Positions 49,050-58,364 of a stretch of DNA of 64,000 bases are shown one piece after another. Origin of the DNA: Treponema sp. OMZ 838 (lineage in GTDB: Bacteria > Spirochaetota > Spirochaetia > Treponematales > Treponemataceae); NCBI RefSeq assembly GCF_000775995.1, contig NZ_CP009227.1, forward strand, positions 2,276,296 through 2,340,295, in the 5' to 3' direction. The position numbers and the translations under genes were made by a program. The first letter of the stretch is position 1, and every line of letters starts with the position of its first letter. Under the pieces are notes generated by a model, which was not told the DNA's origin, did not search any database, and worked only from the letters and a program-made list of their open reading frames with translations.

Positions 49050-50125
49050 AGATTGCAGTAGGCTTGAGTGGAGGCGTTGATTCCAGTGTTGCTGCAAAAC
49101 TCCTGATAGAGCAGGGGTATGACGTATGCGGCATTACGCTTCGTTTGCTGAATGAACAAGCCTCCGCTGCGAAGGAACAAACAGAGCGGATTATTGAAGA
49201 AGCGGCGCAGGCAGCGAGGGTACTCGGTATTCCGCATTGTGTTTACGATTTCCGTGCCGAATTTCAAAAGCAGATAATCGATTATTTTATTCAAAGCTAT
49301 CGCAGCGGAGAAACGCCGAATCCCTGTTACATTTGCAATAAGCAAATTAAATTCGGGTTACTGATGGAGCAGGCATTACGAGAAGGGTTCGATGCGGTTG
49401 CAACCGGTCATTATGCCAAAGTATTTCAGGAGCTGTCCGGCCGGTATGTGTTGGAGCGGGGCGCCGATGCGCAGAAAGATCAAAGCTACTTTTTGGCCTT
49501 GTTGAGCCAAGAGCAGCTCAGCAGAACCTTTTTCCCGCTTGCGGAACTGACGAAACCGGAAGTCCGGCTTATTGCAGAAAATGCCGGACTGGTTAATGCG
49601 CATAAGAGTGACAGTCAAGATATTTGCTTTGTGCCGGACGGTGACTACACGGCAGTAATCGACGCATTGGCACCCGATGCTTTTCCTGAAGGAGATTTTA
49701 TCGATATCAACGGCGTCAAGGTCGGTACACACCGCGGCTTGCATCGTTATACCATCGGGCAGCGGCGGGGGCTTGCACTGCCGTTCGGCTATCCGATTTA
49801 TGTGGTTGAAAAATCGGCAGAGCATAATACCGTTACCGTCGGTTCAGGCGAGACGCTTCTTGCCGCTGCCTGTTCCGTGCGTGAGGTAAACCGGATTGCC
49901 GAAATGCCGCTGGAGCCTTTTTATGCAGAAGTTAAAACACGGTACCGGCAGCAGCTGAAAAAAGCCCGCATCGAACCTATCGGCACTGACCGAGTCCGTA
50001 TTGTTTTTACCGAACCGGAACGGGCGGTTGCGTGCGGGCAAGCCGCTGTATTTTATTCCGGGAGTAGGGTACTCGGCGGCGGCATTATTGACAGTGTTGA
50101 ATCTTCCTCATGTCCGATTCGATAA
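49046..50125 (+). CDS. mnmA: tRNA-specific 2-thiouridylase
   Basis: A 359-residue enzyme that inserts sulfur at C2 of the wobble uridine of certain tRNAs. The PP-loop GLSGGVDSSVAA is at residues about 6-17; the catalytic cysteine pair is in NPCYICNKQIKFG and SDSQDICFVPDGD. Length is normal. ATGA overlaps the previous stop. Confidence 0.95.
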   Translation: MKIAVGLSGGVDSSVAAKLLIEQGYDVCGITLRLLNEQASAAKEQTERIIEEAAQAARVLGIPHCVYDFRAEFQKQIIDYFIQSYRSGETPNPCYICNKQIKFGLLMEQALREGFDAVATGHYAKVFQELSGRYVLERGADAQKDQSYFLALLSQEQLSRTFFPLAELTKPEVRLIAENAGLVNAHKSDSQDICFVPDGDYTAVIDALAPDAFPEGDFIDINGVKVGTHRGLHRYTIGQRRGLALPFGYPIYVVEKSAEHNTVTVGSGETLLAAACSVREVNRIAEMPLEPFYAEVKTRYRQQLKKARIEPIGTDRVRIVFTEPERAVACGQAAVFYSGSRVLGGGIIDSVESSSCPIR

Positions 50126-50282
50126 CTCTGCCAGCCGAATAATTTTCAAATGCTCAAATTCTGATATTCCGTGTATCATATTCTGACAGATGGCGCACTT
50201 ATGGTTGTATCCATATTTTAATGTTACTGCATAATGACAGGAGGAGGAAAACGGAATAAAGATTTTCTTTCATACATATAAT

Positions 50283-50312
50283 TTGACACAAGAGTTTGTA
50301 AATTGTTATTAT
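50283..50312 (+). promoter_or_regulatory. Sigma-70-type promoter upstream of the sigma-like gene
   Basis: TTGACA (50283-50288), 18 bases, TATTAT (50307-50312). It lies 382 bases before ATG 50694 and could give a long leader. Confidence 0.55.
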
Positions 50313-50407
50313 AAAAAGACTTATTTAAATAAATCCGTTGTCGGTCTTAACTGATCATTATCTCTAGAAAACCTGCTCGTTTTTGAAAAAATCCGTATTT
50401 CCTTTTT

Positions 50408-50424
50408 TTGGCATGTATCTTGCT
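50408..50424 (+). promoter_or_regulatory. Sigma-54-like promoter (-24/-12)
   Basis: TTGGCATG-N4-TTGCT: the GG at 50410-50411 and the GC at 50422-50423 are 10 bases apart, exactly the sigma-54 geometry, with one mismatch to TGGCACG-N4-TTGCW. Transcription would start near 50435. The gene for the activator is not visible nearby. Confidence 0.6.
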
Positions 50425-50450
50425 ATGACACAACTACGCATCAATATACC

Positions 50451-50664
50451 TCGGCGCAGAGCATCGGGGAACATGCTATAAGGCGGTTGTAATACCTGTG
50501 CTACGGTTCAAGCAGTACCGAGGTATTAAACTCTCTGCACAAAAGACCTATTCGATAACTGTGTTTTCGAATAGGTCGACGAGTTCTAAATCGCACAAAT
50601 AGCACGATTTAGAACATCGCATTTCAAGGTAACCTGTTCAGAAACGGAAGTTTCCGAACAGGTT
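50451..50664 (+). ncRNA. Structured leader: closed multi-branch element plus three hairpins
   Basis: TACCTCGG (near 50456) can pair with CCGAGGTA (near 50518), closing a region with two inner hairpins (AGCAT/ATGCT; TGCT/AGCA). Then come GACCTATTCG/CGAATAGGTC (50545-50578), GTTCTAAATCG/CGATTTAGAAC (50583-50614) and AACCTGTTC/GAACAGGTT (50631-50664). The last two share sequence with the repeat at 33227. No known riboswitch core was recognised. Confidence 0.4.
50605..50662 (+). repeat. 58-base palindromic repeat, inverted copy of 33227-33284
   Basis: It matches the reverse complement of 33227-33284 at 53 of 58 positions. It contains the second arm of one hairpin and the third hairpin. Confidence 0.75.
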
Positions 50665-50693
50665 TAAATAAAATTACGCTCACGGAGGAACGT

Positions 50694-51608
50694 ATGCAAG
50701 AGGATATCGTTGAAACGATATTGACGGACTTTTCACGGCAGAATACACAAAAAGAAGCCGTCGATCGGTTGTTTCAGTATTTGTATTTTAATCTCGGCGA
50801 ATTCGGAGTCTACTGCGGAAGCGAGGATATGCGCAGTGACTTTTTACTTTGGCTCTATCCGAAGCTGGATGCTATCATAGACGGTTATAATCCCGATAGG
50901 TCAATATTTCCTACATACTTGCGGATGTCTCTTACCTATAGCTGGAAGCTCTTTCTGAGACGGAACCGCGAACAGGCGACGTATGATTCCGTTGCCCAAG
51001 ATGATCAGCAGCGGATCGTTAAAACGATACAGGACGAACAGGACGGGGCACAAAACTATGAATTGTATGCAGCAAGTCCGCCGCCTTCTTATACGGTGTT
51101 ACCTGAAAAAGCTCAGTCTATTCAAGAAACAATCAGATGGGAAAGAAAAAGGAAAGACATCTATACACGTTATTTTCTCGAACTGTTGTGTAAATCTTGT
51201 TTTTGTATCAATGACCATTTGCTGCAAACGGTTGCTGGACATTTAGGAATATCGGTACGGAAGGTAAGACTGCTGATTGAAGAAGCAAAGGAGCTGACCG
51301 ACAAACGGGATACCGTTTACAATGAATGGGTAACTAAGCGGGACTTTTATTATGTGCGGTATAAGAGTGCGACACTTCAGCTGCGTAAGGTTGATGAGGC
51401 TCATGGTTCCGTCATCAAGCGCTTGAAAAACCGTCAAGCATACAGTTATGCGCGTTGGCAGGGGTATCTGAAACGGATACAGGAATATACGCGGGGACCG
51501 AGTAATCGGGTATTGGCAAAACAACTGGGTGTTTCTCGAGCGACAATTAACAACGATCTTGTCGAGCTTAAAAAAGCGTGTTATGGTAGGTTATGCACAT
51601 ATACTTAG
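50694..51608 (+). CDS. Sigma-factor-like/HTH protein of unknown function
   Basis: A 304-residue protein. About residues 60-100 (LDAIIDGYNPDRSIFPTYLRMSLTYSWKLFLRR) resemble sigma-70 region 2, and the C-terminus (SNRVLAKQLGVSRATINNDLVELKKACYG) resembles an HTH such as region 4. The middle (130-260) is unlike standard sigma factors, so it may be a divergent regulator. GGAGG is close to the ATG. It overlaps rdgB by 16 bases. The leader is unusually long and structured, and a sigma-54-like promoter lies upstream. Confidence 0.55.
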   Translation: MQEDIVETILTDFSRQNTQKEAVDRLFQYLYFNLGEFGVYCGSEDMRSDFLLWLYPKLDAIIDGYNPDRSIFPTYLRMSLTYSWKLFLRRNREQATYDSVAQDDQQRIVKTIQDEQDGAQNYELYAASPPPSYTVLPEKAQSIQETIRWERKRKDIYTRYFLELLCKSCFCINDHLLQTVAGHLGISVRKVRLLIEEAKELTDKRDTVYNEWVTKRDFYYVRYKSATLQLRKVDEAHGSVIKRLKNRQAYSYARWQGYLKRIQEYTRGPSNRVLAKQLGVSRATINNDLVELKKACYGRLCTYT

Positions 51609-52180
51609 CAAGCGGCAACCGGCATAAACAAGAAGAATTTGCCGCTATTTTGGAAGGGCATCGCATCAGTCTCCCTGCTGATGCAGGTATCCTCTTTGAT
51701 CCTGAAGAAACCGGAACAACTTTTTTAGAAAATGCACTCCTAAAAGCTCGCGTGTTATACGAAAGTGTTAAATGTCCGGTGATTGCCGACGATTCGGGGT
51801 TGTGTATCGATGCGCTCGGCGGTAAGCCCGGTATCTATTCAGCCCGTTATGGTATGAAAGACGGTGTGCAGCTGAAAGCGGAGGAGCGGAATCAGCTCGT
51901 TCTCCAGCAGATGGAAGGTGTGGAAAACCGTCGCTGTCGGTTTGTCTGCTGTATTGCAGTGATGCTGGATGCTCATCGTTTTTTTACGGTGCAAGAAACG
52001 TGCGAGGGTGTGATTGGTACATCGGAGCGCGGAGAACATGGTTTCGGCTATGATCCGATTGTGTATCTTCCAAAGATCGGTAAAACGGTTGCAGAATTGA
52101 CGGCACAAGAAAAAAACGAACTGTCTCATCGCGGAAAAGCCGGACGAATTGTCGCCCAACTATTGCGTATCCTTTCGTAA
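51593..52180 (+). CDS. rdgB: Non-canonical purine NTP pyrophosphatase
   Basis: A 195-residue RdgB/Ham1 protein that hydrolyses ITP, dITP and XTP. The N-terminal LASGNRHKQEEFAAIL, the central VIADDSGLCIDALGGKPGIYSARY and HGFGYDPIVYLP are all present. Start inside the preceding gene. Confidence 0.95.
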   Translation: MHIYLASGNRHKQEEFAAILEGHRISLPADAGILFDPEETGTTFLENALLKARVLYESVKCPVIADDSGLCIDALGGKPGIYSARYGMKDGVQLKAEERNQLVLQQMEGVENRRCRFVCCIAVMLDAHRFFTVQETCEGVIGTSERGEHGFGYDPIVYLPKIGKTVAELTAQEKNELSHRGKAGRIVAQLLRILS

Positions 52181-52209
52181 CGGATGTTACCGCCTGTTCC
52201 AGCTCGGTA

Positions 52210-52218
52210 TGATATAAT
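52210..52218 (+). promoter_or_regulatory. Extended -10 promoter close to ATG 52228
   Basis: TGATATAAT (52210-52218) is an extended -10 with consensus TATAAT; no -35 seen. Nine bases separate it from ATG 52228, suggesting a leaderless or near-leaderless mRNA. Confidence 0.55.
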
Positions 52219-52227
52219 CGCAATACT

Positions 52228-52935
52228 ATGAATCTTTTGATCGTTTCCGGCCCGCCGTCTTCGGGCAAAACCAGCGTTATTTTAAAGACAATCGAGGCGC
52301 TGCGCACACAAGGGCTTCGTGCCGGAGTGGTGAAATTTGACTGCCTCTACACCGATGACGACATACTGTACGAAAAGGCCGGTATTCCCGTTCAAAAAGG
52401 TATTTCCGGTTCGCTCTGTCCCGATCACTTCTTTGTTTCCAATATCGAAGAGGTAGTACAATGGGGCGTCAAGGAAAAATTCGACCTTTTGATAACGGAA
52501 TCAGCAGGCTTGTGCAACCGTTGTTCTCCATATATTAAAAATATCCTCGGTATTTGCGTTATCGATAATTTATCGGGTATCAATACACCGAAAAAAATCG
52601 GTCCGCTGTTAAAAGCGGCGGATATTGTTGTCATCACAAAAGGTGATATTGTGTCGCAAGCAGAACGGGAGGTGTTTTGCGCCCGCGTTAACACCGTTAA
52701 TCCGCGAGCGGTGATTATGCAGGTAAACGGCCTGACGGGGCAGGGTGCCTTTGAACTGAGCACGCTGCTTTTTAACCGAGATAAAGATATTTCGACGGTG
52801 CAAGGAATGGAGCTCCGTTTCCCGATGCCTGCGGCGTTGTGTTCCTATTGTTTGGGGGAAACACGGGTCGGCGAAAATTTCCAGATGGGCAATATCCGTA
52901 AGATGAAGATTGCCGAGTCGCAAACAAATAACTAA
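52228..52935 (+). CDS. HypB/UreG-like SIMIBI GTPase
   Basis: A 235-residue P-loop protein. Walker A is GPPSSGKTSVILK (residues about 7-19); the switch region includes KFDCLYTDDD; ITESAGLCNRCSP resembles the HypB/UreG ESxG motif with a cysteine pair; TKGD is the guanine motif. A C-terminal CSYC pair suggests metal binding. Such GTPases load metals into hydrogenase, urease and similar enzymes. Here the next gene, 32 bases on, is a soluble ABC ATPase; no hydrogenase or urease gene is in the window. Confidence 0.75.
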   Translation: MNLLIVSGPPSSGKTSVILKTIEALRTQGLRAGVVKFDCLYTDDDILYEKAGIPVQKGISGSLCPDHFFVSNIEEVVQWGVKEKFDLLITESAGLCNRCSPYIKNILGICVIDNLSGINTPKKIGPLLKAADIVVITKGDIVSQAEREVFCARVNTVNPRAVIMQVNGLTGQGAFELSTLLFNRDKDISTVQGMELRFPMPAALCSYCLGETRVGENFQMGNIRKMKIAESQTNN

Positions 52936-52967
52936 AACATCTTGCAAAAATTTTTATGGGAGACAAT

Positions 52968-54017
52968 ATGGCCGCAAATACCGGTTTTGACATACACGGC
53001 ACCGCCGAAAAAAGAATAGAACTTTCAAAAAAAACGATAGAAACGCTGCTCGCAGAGTATCCTTTTATTGAAGATTTTTTTGCAGAAAACAGATTGACAG
53101 AGCTACATGTTCTGGACAATACGCAGCGTACTTTTGACTCTTTTCTACAAAACCTTTCCGAAGAAGAATGCGAAGAGAGTGCGCTTGATAGAGAAGCTTT
53201 ATCCCATGCATTTTTTGAATATATCATTCAAATGCAGCGGTTTTTAAACGGGGATGACGTTCAAGGTGTGCAGAGTCTTACGATACTACCCGGTACGAAT
53301 AAGTCCGGCGAACCGGAGAATTTTCAAGACCTTGTATTGTATCCGTCCCAGATTATTTCGATTGTCGGGCCGACCGGATCGGGTAAGTCGCGGCTGCTCG
53401 CGGACATCGAATGGACAGCGCAAAAAGACACACCTACCGGCCGGGCAATACTGATTAACGGCGAAGTGCCCGATAAAGCAATCCGGTTTTCGATAAACAA
53501 TAAACTGGTTGCGCAGCTTTCGCAAAATATGAACTTTGTCATGGATTTATCCGTCCGAGAGTTTATTGAACTGCATGCGGAAAGCCGGATGGTCGAAGAC
53601 AAAGAAGCAGCTGTCAGCGGTATTATCGAGGCGGCAAATAAACTGGCAGGGGAGCAGTTTCGGCTGGATACGCCGATTACTGCACTGAGCGGCGGACAGT
53701 CCCGGGCGCTCATGATTGCAGATACCGCCATTTTAAGCTCATCTCCGATTGTTCTGATCGACGAGATTGAAAATGCAGGAATTGATCGTAAAAAGGCTTT
53801 GCAGCTTTTGGTATCGAATGATAAAATCGTACTGATGGCTACCCATGACCCGGCGCTTGCGCTCTATGCCGATAAGCGTATCGTTATTAAAAACGGCGGG
53901 ATTCATGCAGTCATCGAAACTTCCAATCACGAGAAAGAAATATTGAACGAGCTCGAAGTGATGGATGCAAAAATCCAAACAATGCGGGTTAAACTACGCG
54001 CCGGTGAACAACTCTAG
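52968..54017 (+). CDS. Soluble ABC-type ATPase with N-terminal helical domain
   Basis: A 349-residue protein. Residues about 1-100 are helical and include IELSKKTIETLLAEYPFIEDFF, which loosely resembles the DUF1858/ScdA-type N-terminal domain. The ABC domain has Walker A SIVGPTGSGKSRLLADI, signature LSGGQSRALMIAD, Walker B IVLIDEIENAGID and the H-loop MATHDPALALY. No membrane segments. ATG 52968 is chosen for GGGAG just upstream; ATG 52956 is possible. Partner of the GTPase upstream. Function is not known. Confidence 0.7.
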   Translation: MAANTGFDIHGTAEKRIELSKKTIETLLAEYPFIEDFFAENRLTELHVLDNTQRTFDSFLQNLSEEECEESALDREALSHAFFEYIIQMQRFLNGDDVQGVQSLTILPGTNKSGEPENFQDLVLYPSQIISIVGPTGSGKSRLLADIEWTAQKDTPTGRAILINGEVPDKAIRFSINNKLVAQLSQNMNFVMDLSVREFIELHAESRMVEDKEAAVSGIIEAANKLAGEQFRLDTPITALSGGQSRALMIADTAILSSSPIVLIDEIENAGIDRKKALQLLVSNDKIVLMATHDPALALYADKRIVIKNGGIHAVIETSNHEKEILNELEVMDAKIQTMRVKLRAGEQL

Positions 54018-54327
54018 GGACTCTTCAATACTTGCATTTATCGTAGGCAGTTTCTTACGGTTTCTTCCATAAGCTACAGAGGGATAGACTAACTTAATTT
54101 AAATAAATATAATCCGTTATGCCCTTTATATAAAATTAGTCATAGAAATAAGTCTCTTTGCTCAGGAAAATGATATTCCTGTTTTGCAATTTCAAAAGTG
54201 TTGAATTATGCTGTGAGGTTTGTACCGTTTAAAACGGCAAATGGCCGGCGGTGCTGTTCTATAGGACAGCCGTTATCATTATCGGTCAATTGAGCCGTCG
54301 GTACCAAAATGATTAGGAGACGAATAT
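54018..54327 (+). other. 310-base non-coding leader of the chemotaxis receptor
   Basis: No ORF. A TATAAT lies at 54108-54113, without a good -35. GTACCG (54222-54227) can pair with CGGTAC (54299-54304), enclosing CCGTTTAAAACGG and GCTGT/ACAGC hairpins. This might be a structured leader. It lacks the GACGCAAAGC core of c-di-GMP-I riboswitches. Confidence 0.3.
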
Positions 54328-56442
54328 ATGGGAAGGAACCTAAAGAAAAAGCGCTTTTCATTAAGAAAAAAATTGATGTTGGTTTTTGGTGTATTGATTC
54401 TAGGCGCTTCAGTTATCGAGGGGCTGCTTGCAGTTATGATTGCACGCAAAGCCGTAACGGAGAAAATTGAAACTCATTTAATAGATAAAGCTGCCGATGT
54501 TGCAGAGATTATCGATGGAAGAATAAAAGCGACTCTCCAATTTGTCGAAGGAGTTGCCCGTATGCCTTCCCTGCGTGATCCTTCTCTTTCATACTATCAA
54601 AAAGCGCAGAGTCTTGTGAATGAAGCGGGGCATAATGCACGGGTAGATTATTTCGGTGTCAGCACTATGCAGGGGTACCGTTATGGGACAGATGATGGAA
54701 AAGCTGTTTATGTCGGCGACCGGGATTGGTTTTTAGCCGCTTCATCAGGAAAAAGCTTTGTAGCAGAACCGCGTATATCTCGCGTTTCAAATACAATGCA
54801 GATCGTCTATGCCGTTCCCATTATCGGTGATAACAATGAAATTGTCGGCGTATTAAGCGCAGCCGTAGAAGCGAATCTTTTATCCGAAGCAATTAAAGAC
54901 ATCGTTTTGGGAAAAAGGGGGTATTGCTATATACTCGGTTTAACGGGGAATACGATTGCAGATAAAGATATACGTTTTGTTGAAGATCAATACAATTCCA
55001 TCGAGGAAGCAAAAACAGATCCGACTCAAGTGCCGCTTGCATCATTTGAGCGACAAGCATTACAGGCACAAGATCCGGGTATCGGGTATTATGATAACGA
55101 TGGCGTTTCCGTAATATCATCCTATGCTAAGAGCAAGCTATCGGGATGGACGGTTATTATGACCGCTCCCTACAGTGACCTTATGAGTTCAGTGGGTGAG
55201 ATGAGTATTGCTATAGACATTATCTGGGGAATTATTTTTGTTTCGGCATTGGTTGTTGTATTCTTTGTTGCACACAATATCGTAAAGCCGATCCAAAAAC
55301 TTGTTGCAGCGCTTAAGGACATTGCGCAAGGTGAAGGTGATTTAACGGTTCGTATGGCTGTAAGCGGTAATGACGAGGTAACGGATTTATCGGAATATTT
55401 TAATGAAACGATAGAAAAAATCGGTGTTACAATAAAGTCTATCGGCGTCAATAGCAGCATTATGGAAGAGATTGGTAGTGAGCTTGCTTCAAATATGTCC
55501 GAAACAGCAAGCTCAATTAATCAGATTAATGCAAATATAGACGGTATCCAGCAACAAGTTTTGACCCAAGCTGCAAGCGTTACCGAAACTGCCGCGACAG
55601 TAGAGGAAATTATCCGCACTATTAAGCAGTTGAGCAGTAGTATTGAAACACAGTCTGCAAGTGTTGCACAGTCTTCGGCGTCGGTTGAGCAAATGGTCGC
55701 AAATATTGCTTCGATCAGCCAGACACTCAATAAGGCTGATACAATCGTAAAAGAGCTTGTGTCCGCAACGGGAGATGGAAAAGCAACGTTGCTTACGTCT
55801 AATACGGTAACACAGAAAATAGCGGAAGAATCCGGCTCGCTCATGGAAGCGTCGAGTGTTATTCAACACATCGCATCGCAAACAAACTTGCTTGCAATGA
55901 ACGCTGCGATTGAAGCCGCCCATGCGGGAGAAGCAGGCAAAGGATTTGCCGTTGTCGCCGATGAAATCCGCAAATTGGCAGAAGATTCGGCCGTACAGGG
56001 AAAAAACATTACGGCGACGCTTAAACTACTCAGCAGCGAAATAGAAACGCTTTCAGCATCTTCTAAAACAGTCGAGGGAAAATTCAATGCTATTTTTACC
56101 CTTGCTGCTCAAGTAAAAGAGATGAGCGATCAGCTGACGGAAGCGATGCGCGAACAGGCAAACGGCAGCAATGAAGTACTGGATGCTATTAAAAACATCA
56201 ATACGGTTACAACGGAAGTTCAGTTCGGGGCTGAAGAGATGTTGAAAGGCGGGGAGGGTGTCGCGGAGGAAATGCGCAAATTGGATAATCTAACGCGTAT
56301 TATAACCGACGGCATGAATGAAATGGCCTCTGGCGCAGCACAGATTAACAATGCCGTGCAGGAAGTAAACGCAATTACGCAAAAGAATACACAGAGCATT
56401 AAGAATTTAGCACTGGAAGTTGGAAAATTTAAAGTAAACTAA
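54328..56442 (+). CDS. Methyl-accepting chemotaxis protein
   Basis: A 704-residue receptor. Helix about residues 12-35, extracytoplasmic dCache-like sensor (40-290), second helix (292-313), HAMP ([23 protein letters not shown]) and a long coiled signalling domain with the hairpin tip [35 protein letters not shown]. No C-terminal CheR-tethering pentapeptide. Ligand unknown. AGGAGA precedes the ATG. Confidence 0.95.
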   Translation: MGRNLKKKRFSLRKKLMLVFGVLILGASVIEGLLAVMIARKAVTEKIETHLIDKAADVAEIIDGRIKATLQFVEGVARMPSLRDPSLSYYQKAQSLVNEAGHNARVDYFGVSTMQGYRYGTDDGKAVYVGDRDWFLAASSGKSFVAEPRISRVSNTMQIVYAVPIIGDNNEIVGVLSAAVEANLLSEAIKDIVLGKRGYCYILGLTGNTIADKDIRFVEDQYNSIEEAKTDPTQVPLASFERQALQAQDPGIGYYDNDGVSVISSYAKSKLSGWTVIMTAPYSDLMSSVGEMSIAIDIIWGIIFVSALVVVFFVAHNIVKPIQKLVAALKDIAQGEGDLTVRMAVSGNDEVTDLSEYFNETIEKIGVTIKSIGVNSSIMEEIGSELASNMSETASSINQINANIDGIQQQVLTQAASVTETAATVEEIIRTIKQLSSSIETQSASVAQSSASVEQMVANIASISQTLNKADTIVKELVSATGDGKATLLTSNTVTQKIAEESGSLMEASSVIQHIASQTNLLAMNAAIEAAHAGEAGKGFAVVADEIRKLAEDSAVQGKNITATLKLLSSEIETLSASSKTVEGKFNAIFTLAAQVKEMSDQLTEAMREQANGSNEVLDAIKNINTVTTEVQFGAEEMLKGGEGVAEEMRKLDNLTRIITDGMNEMASGAAQINNAVQEVNAITQKNTQSIKNLALEVGKFKVN

Positions 56443-56471
56443 TCTGTATCGATATATCGAAGTTCCGGAGT

Positions 56472-56508
56472 GCGGCACCCGTTCTGTAAGAATGGGTGCC
56501 GTATTTTT
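56472..56508 (+). terminator. Rho-independent terminator after the chemotaxis receptor gene
   Basis: CGGCACCC (56473-56480) and GGGTGCCG (56494-56501) with GTTCT/AGAAT inner pairs, then TATTTTTT. Clear intrinsic terminator. Confidence 0.85.
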
Positions 56509-56538
56509 TAAAGCCTCAGTTCATTGGAGGGTGTTGAT

Positions 56539-58281
56539 TTATTCGGCTTTAGTATACCGTTTAACTTTCTTTGTTGTAGTCATTTCGAGAGGTTTGTCCA
56601 AAAGCGTGGTTTTTGTGATCCGCTGATAGGGCAGCAGTTCCTTGTTCACGGTTTCGACTATCGTTTCTATTCTTTTATAAACGGTGCTGTCTCCGGCTGG
56701 AGTGCCGCGGTTAAGATTCAGCGTTTTATACAGTTCATCGGCGGGGTATACCAGTACTTCAATTTCTTCGCTCGTTAAATCGTGCGCGGGGTGGTATCCT
56801 TGTACGGTTATCTGTTCGATATCGTTGTAATACATCTGGAAGGCATTTTCTATTTCTTCAGGATATACGTTTTTACCGCCGGAGGTAACAATGAGATTCT
56901 TTGCACGTCCGCAGAGATACAGATATTTTTCATCGTCAATCCATCCGATATCGCCGGTGCGGAACCATCCGTCTTCCGATAGTACTTCTACGGTTTCTGC
57001 CGGCATATTGTAATACCCCTGCATAATCATCGGCCCCTTCGCGCAAATTTCTCCGCGGCCGTTTTCATCGGGATCAAGGATTTTCATTTCCATATAGGGA
57101 TGGAAGTAACGCCCGACGCTTTCAATCTTAAAGTGCTCTTTCGGATTCAGTGCAATAATCGGCGATGTTTCGGTCAGACCGTAGCCTTGGACAAAATCGA
57201 TACCGAATTCATTGTATGCTCTAAAAACTTCCTTTGAAAGCGGTCCGCCGCCCGAAATTGCAATACGAAGCGTTGTAAGATTTGCTTTTTCCAATACGCT
57301 CTTAAAGAGTATTTTACCGATATTTTTCCCTGTTGTCTTTTTAACAAGGTATGAAATACCCATGAGGAATCGGATGATGCCATATACCACGACACCCTTA
57401 CTGCGCACTCCTTTTAAGATACCCGCAAGCAGCTTATTAAAGAGAAGCGGTACGCCGAGAAGCATCGTAATTTTTCCTTCTTTTAATTCGCGGAGCATAC
57501 GGGATACAACCAAAGATTTTCCGAATACGATTTCTGCACCCACCGAAATTGCTTCAATGAAGACGGCAACCATAGTATAGGAGTGATGGATCGGCAATAA
57601 TGCATAGAAAATATCGGTTTCAAATATGGTTAGGTGTGATTGAGCTATGTAGCAGTCGGAGACGATATTCCGGTGAGAAAGCATAACGCCCTTGGGAGTA
57701 CCCATCGTACCGGAGGTGAATAGGATAGCTGCCGTGTCGGTTTCCTGTAAAGGATAATAGGTGGCAAGCGGTTCCGCTTCCAAGTTATATACATAGCGGT
57801 CACTGTTCTTACTGTTTAAAGCATAAACTTGACCAATAAAGGATTGAGATTTTGATGCCTCAAGAAAATGGTCGTATTTTTCTTCATCAACAAAGAAAAA
57901 GAGCGGTTTTGCTGTTTTTAAAAGTGATTCGATTTCATAATCATGTAGGCCGTAGTCAATGGGGATTATAATACCGCCGGCATATAGCGCACTTAAATAG
58001 ACAATTGCCCATTCGGAAGAGTTTTTACCTGAAACGGCAATGTGTGTTCCCTTTTTTACACCGTGAGTGGCAAGCCAACCTGCTAATTTTTTAATTGCTC
58101 CAAGTGTTTCACGATAGGTAAGGGTGATCCGATCCGGCTCAAAGACGGTTAAACAGTTCCTATTTGGGAAACGTTCCGCAGTAATTTCAAACATCTCCGG
58201 TAATGTCGGCCATTCTCCGGTAAATTTTTTCCCGCGCCATGTATCAAGGAATCCCCATGGACATCTTGACTTTTCATTCAT
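56539..58281 (-). CDS. AMP-binding long-chain acyl-CoA synthetase family protein
   Basis: A 580-residue enzyme that activates carboxylic acids, probably fatty acids, to acyl-CoA. AMP-binding motifs are visible: ILFTSGTMGTPKGVMLSH, GYGLTETSP and GWFRTGDIGWID, with the terminal K. ATG 58281 follows AAGGAG; upstream in-frame codons are noise. It diverges from the NlpC gene. Confidence 0.9.
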   Translation of the reverse strand: MNEKSRCPWGFLDTWRGKKFTGEWPTLPEMFEITAERFPNRNCLTVFEPDRITLTYRETLGAIKKLAGWLATHGVKKGTHIAVSGKNSSEWAIVYLSALYAGGIIIPIDYGLHDYEIESLLKTAKPLFFFVDEEKYDHFLEASKSQSFIGQVYALNSKNSDRYVYNLEAEPLATYYPLQETDTAAILFTSGTMGTPKGVMLSHRNIVSDCYIAQSHLTIFETDIFYALLPIHHSYTMVAVFIEAISVGAEIVFGKSLVVSRMLRELKEGKITMLLGVPLLFNKLLAGILKGVRSKGVVVYGIIRFLMGISYLVKKTTGKNIGKILFKSVLEKANLTTLRIAISGGGPLSKEVFRAYNEFGIDFVQGYGLTETSPIIALNPKEHFKIESVGRYFHPYMEMKILDPDENGRGEICAKGPMIMQGYYNMPAETVEVLSEDGWFRTGDIGWIDDEKYLYLCGRAKNLIVTSGGKNVYPEEIENAFQMYYNDIEQITVQGYHPAHDLTSEEIEVLVYPADELYKTLNLNRGTPAGDSTVYKRIETIVETVNKELLPYQRITKTTLLDKPLEMTTTKKVKRYTKAE

Positions 58282-58324
58282 ATCGATACGCTCCTTTATA
58301 AATACAATTTTTTGCTTATTTTCA

Positions 58325-58356
58325 AAATTGCAATTTTTTCTTGTTTTTAGTATAAC
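58325..58356 (+). promoter_or_regulatory. Promoter of the NlpC/P60 gene overlapping a palindrome
   Basis: TTGCAA (58328-58333), 17 bases, TATAAC (58351-58356). The -35 is inside the perfect palindrome AAAATTGCAATTTT (58325-58338). Eight bases separate the -10 from ATG 58365, suggesting a leaderless mRNA. Confidence 0.55.
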
Positions 58357-58364
58357 TATTTTAC

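Noticed and set aside
50451-50540. tRNA-like or c-di-GMP riboswitch-like features
   Set aside because: A GGTTCAAGC string and an A-G-C-N-G...CCGA-like end were seen, but there is no cloverleaf and no GACGCAAAGC core.
54222-54304. c-di-GMP-I riboswitch before the chemotaxis receptor
   Set aside because: The conserved 5' core is missing; only a closing stem and small hairpins are visible.
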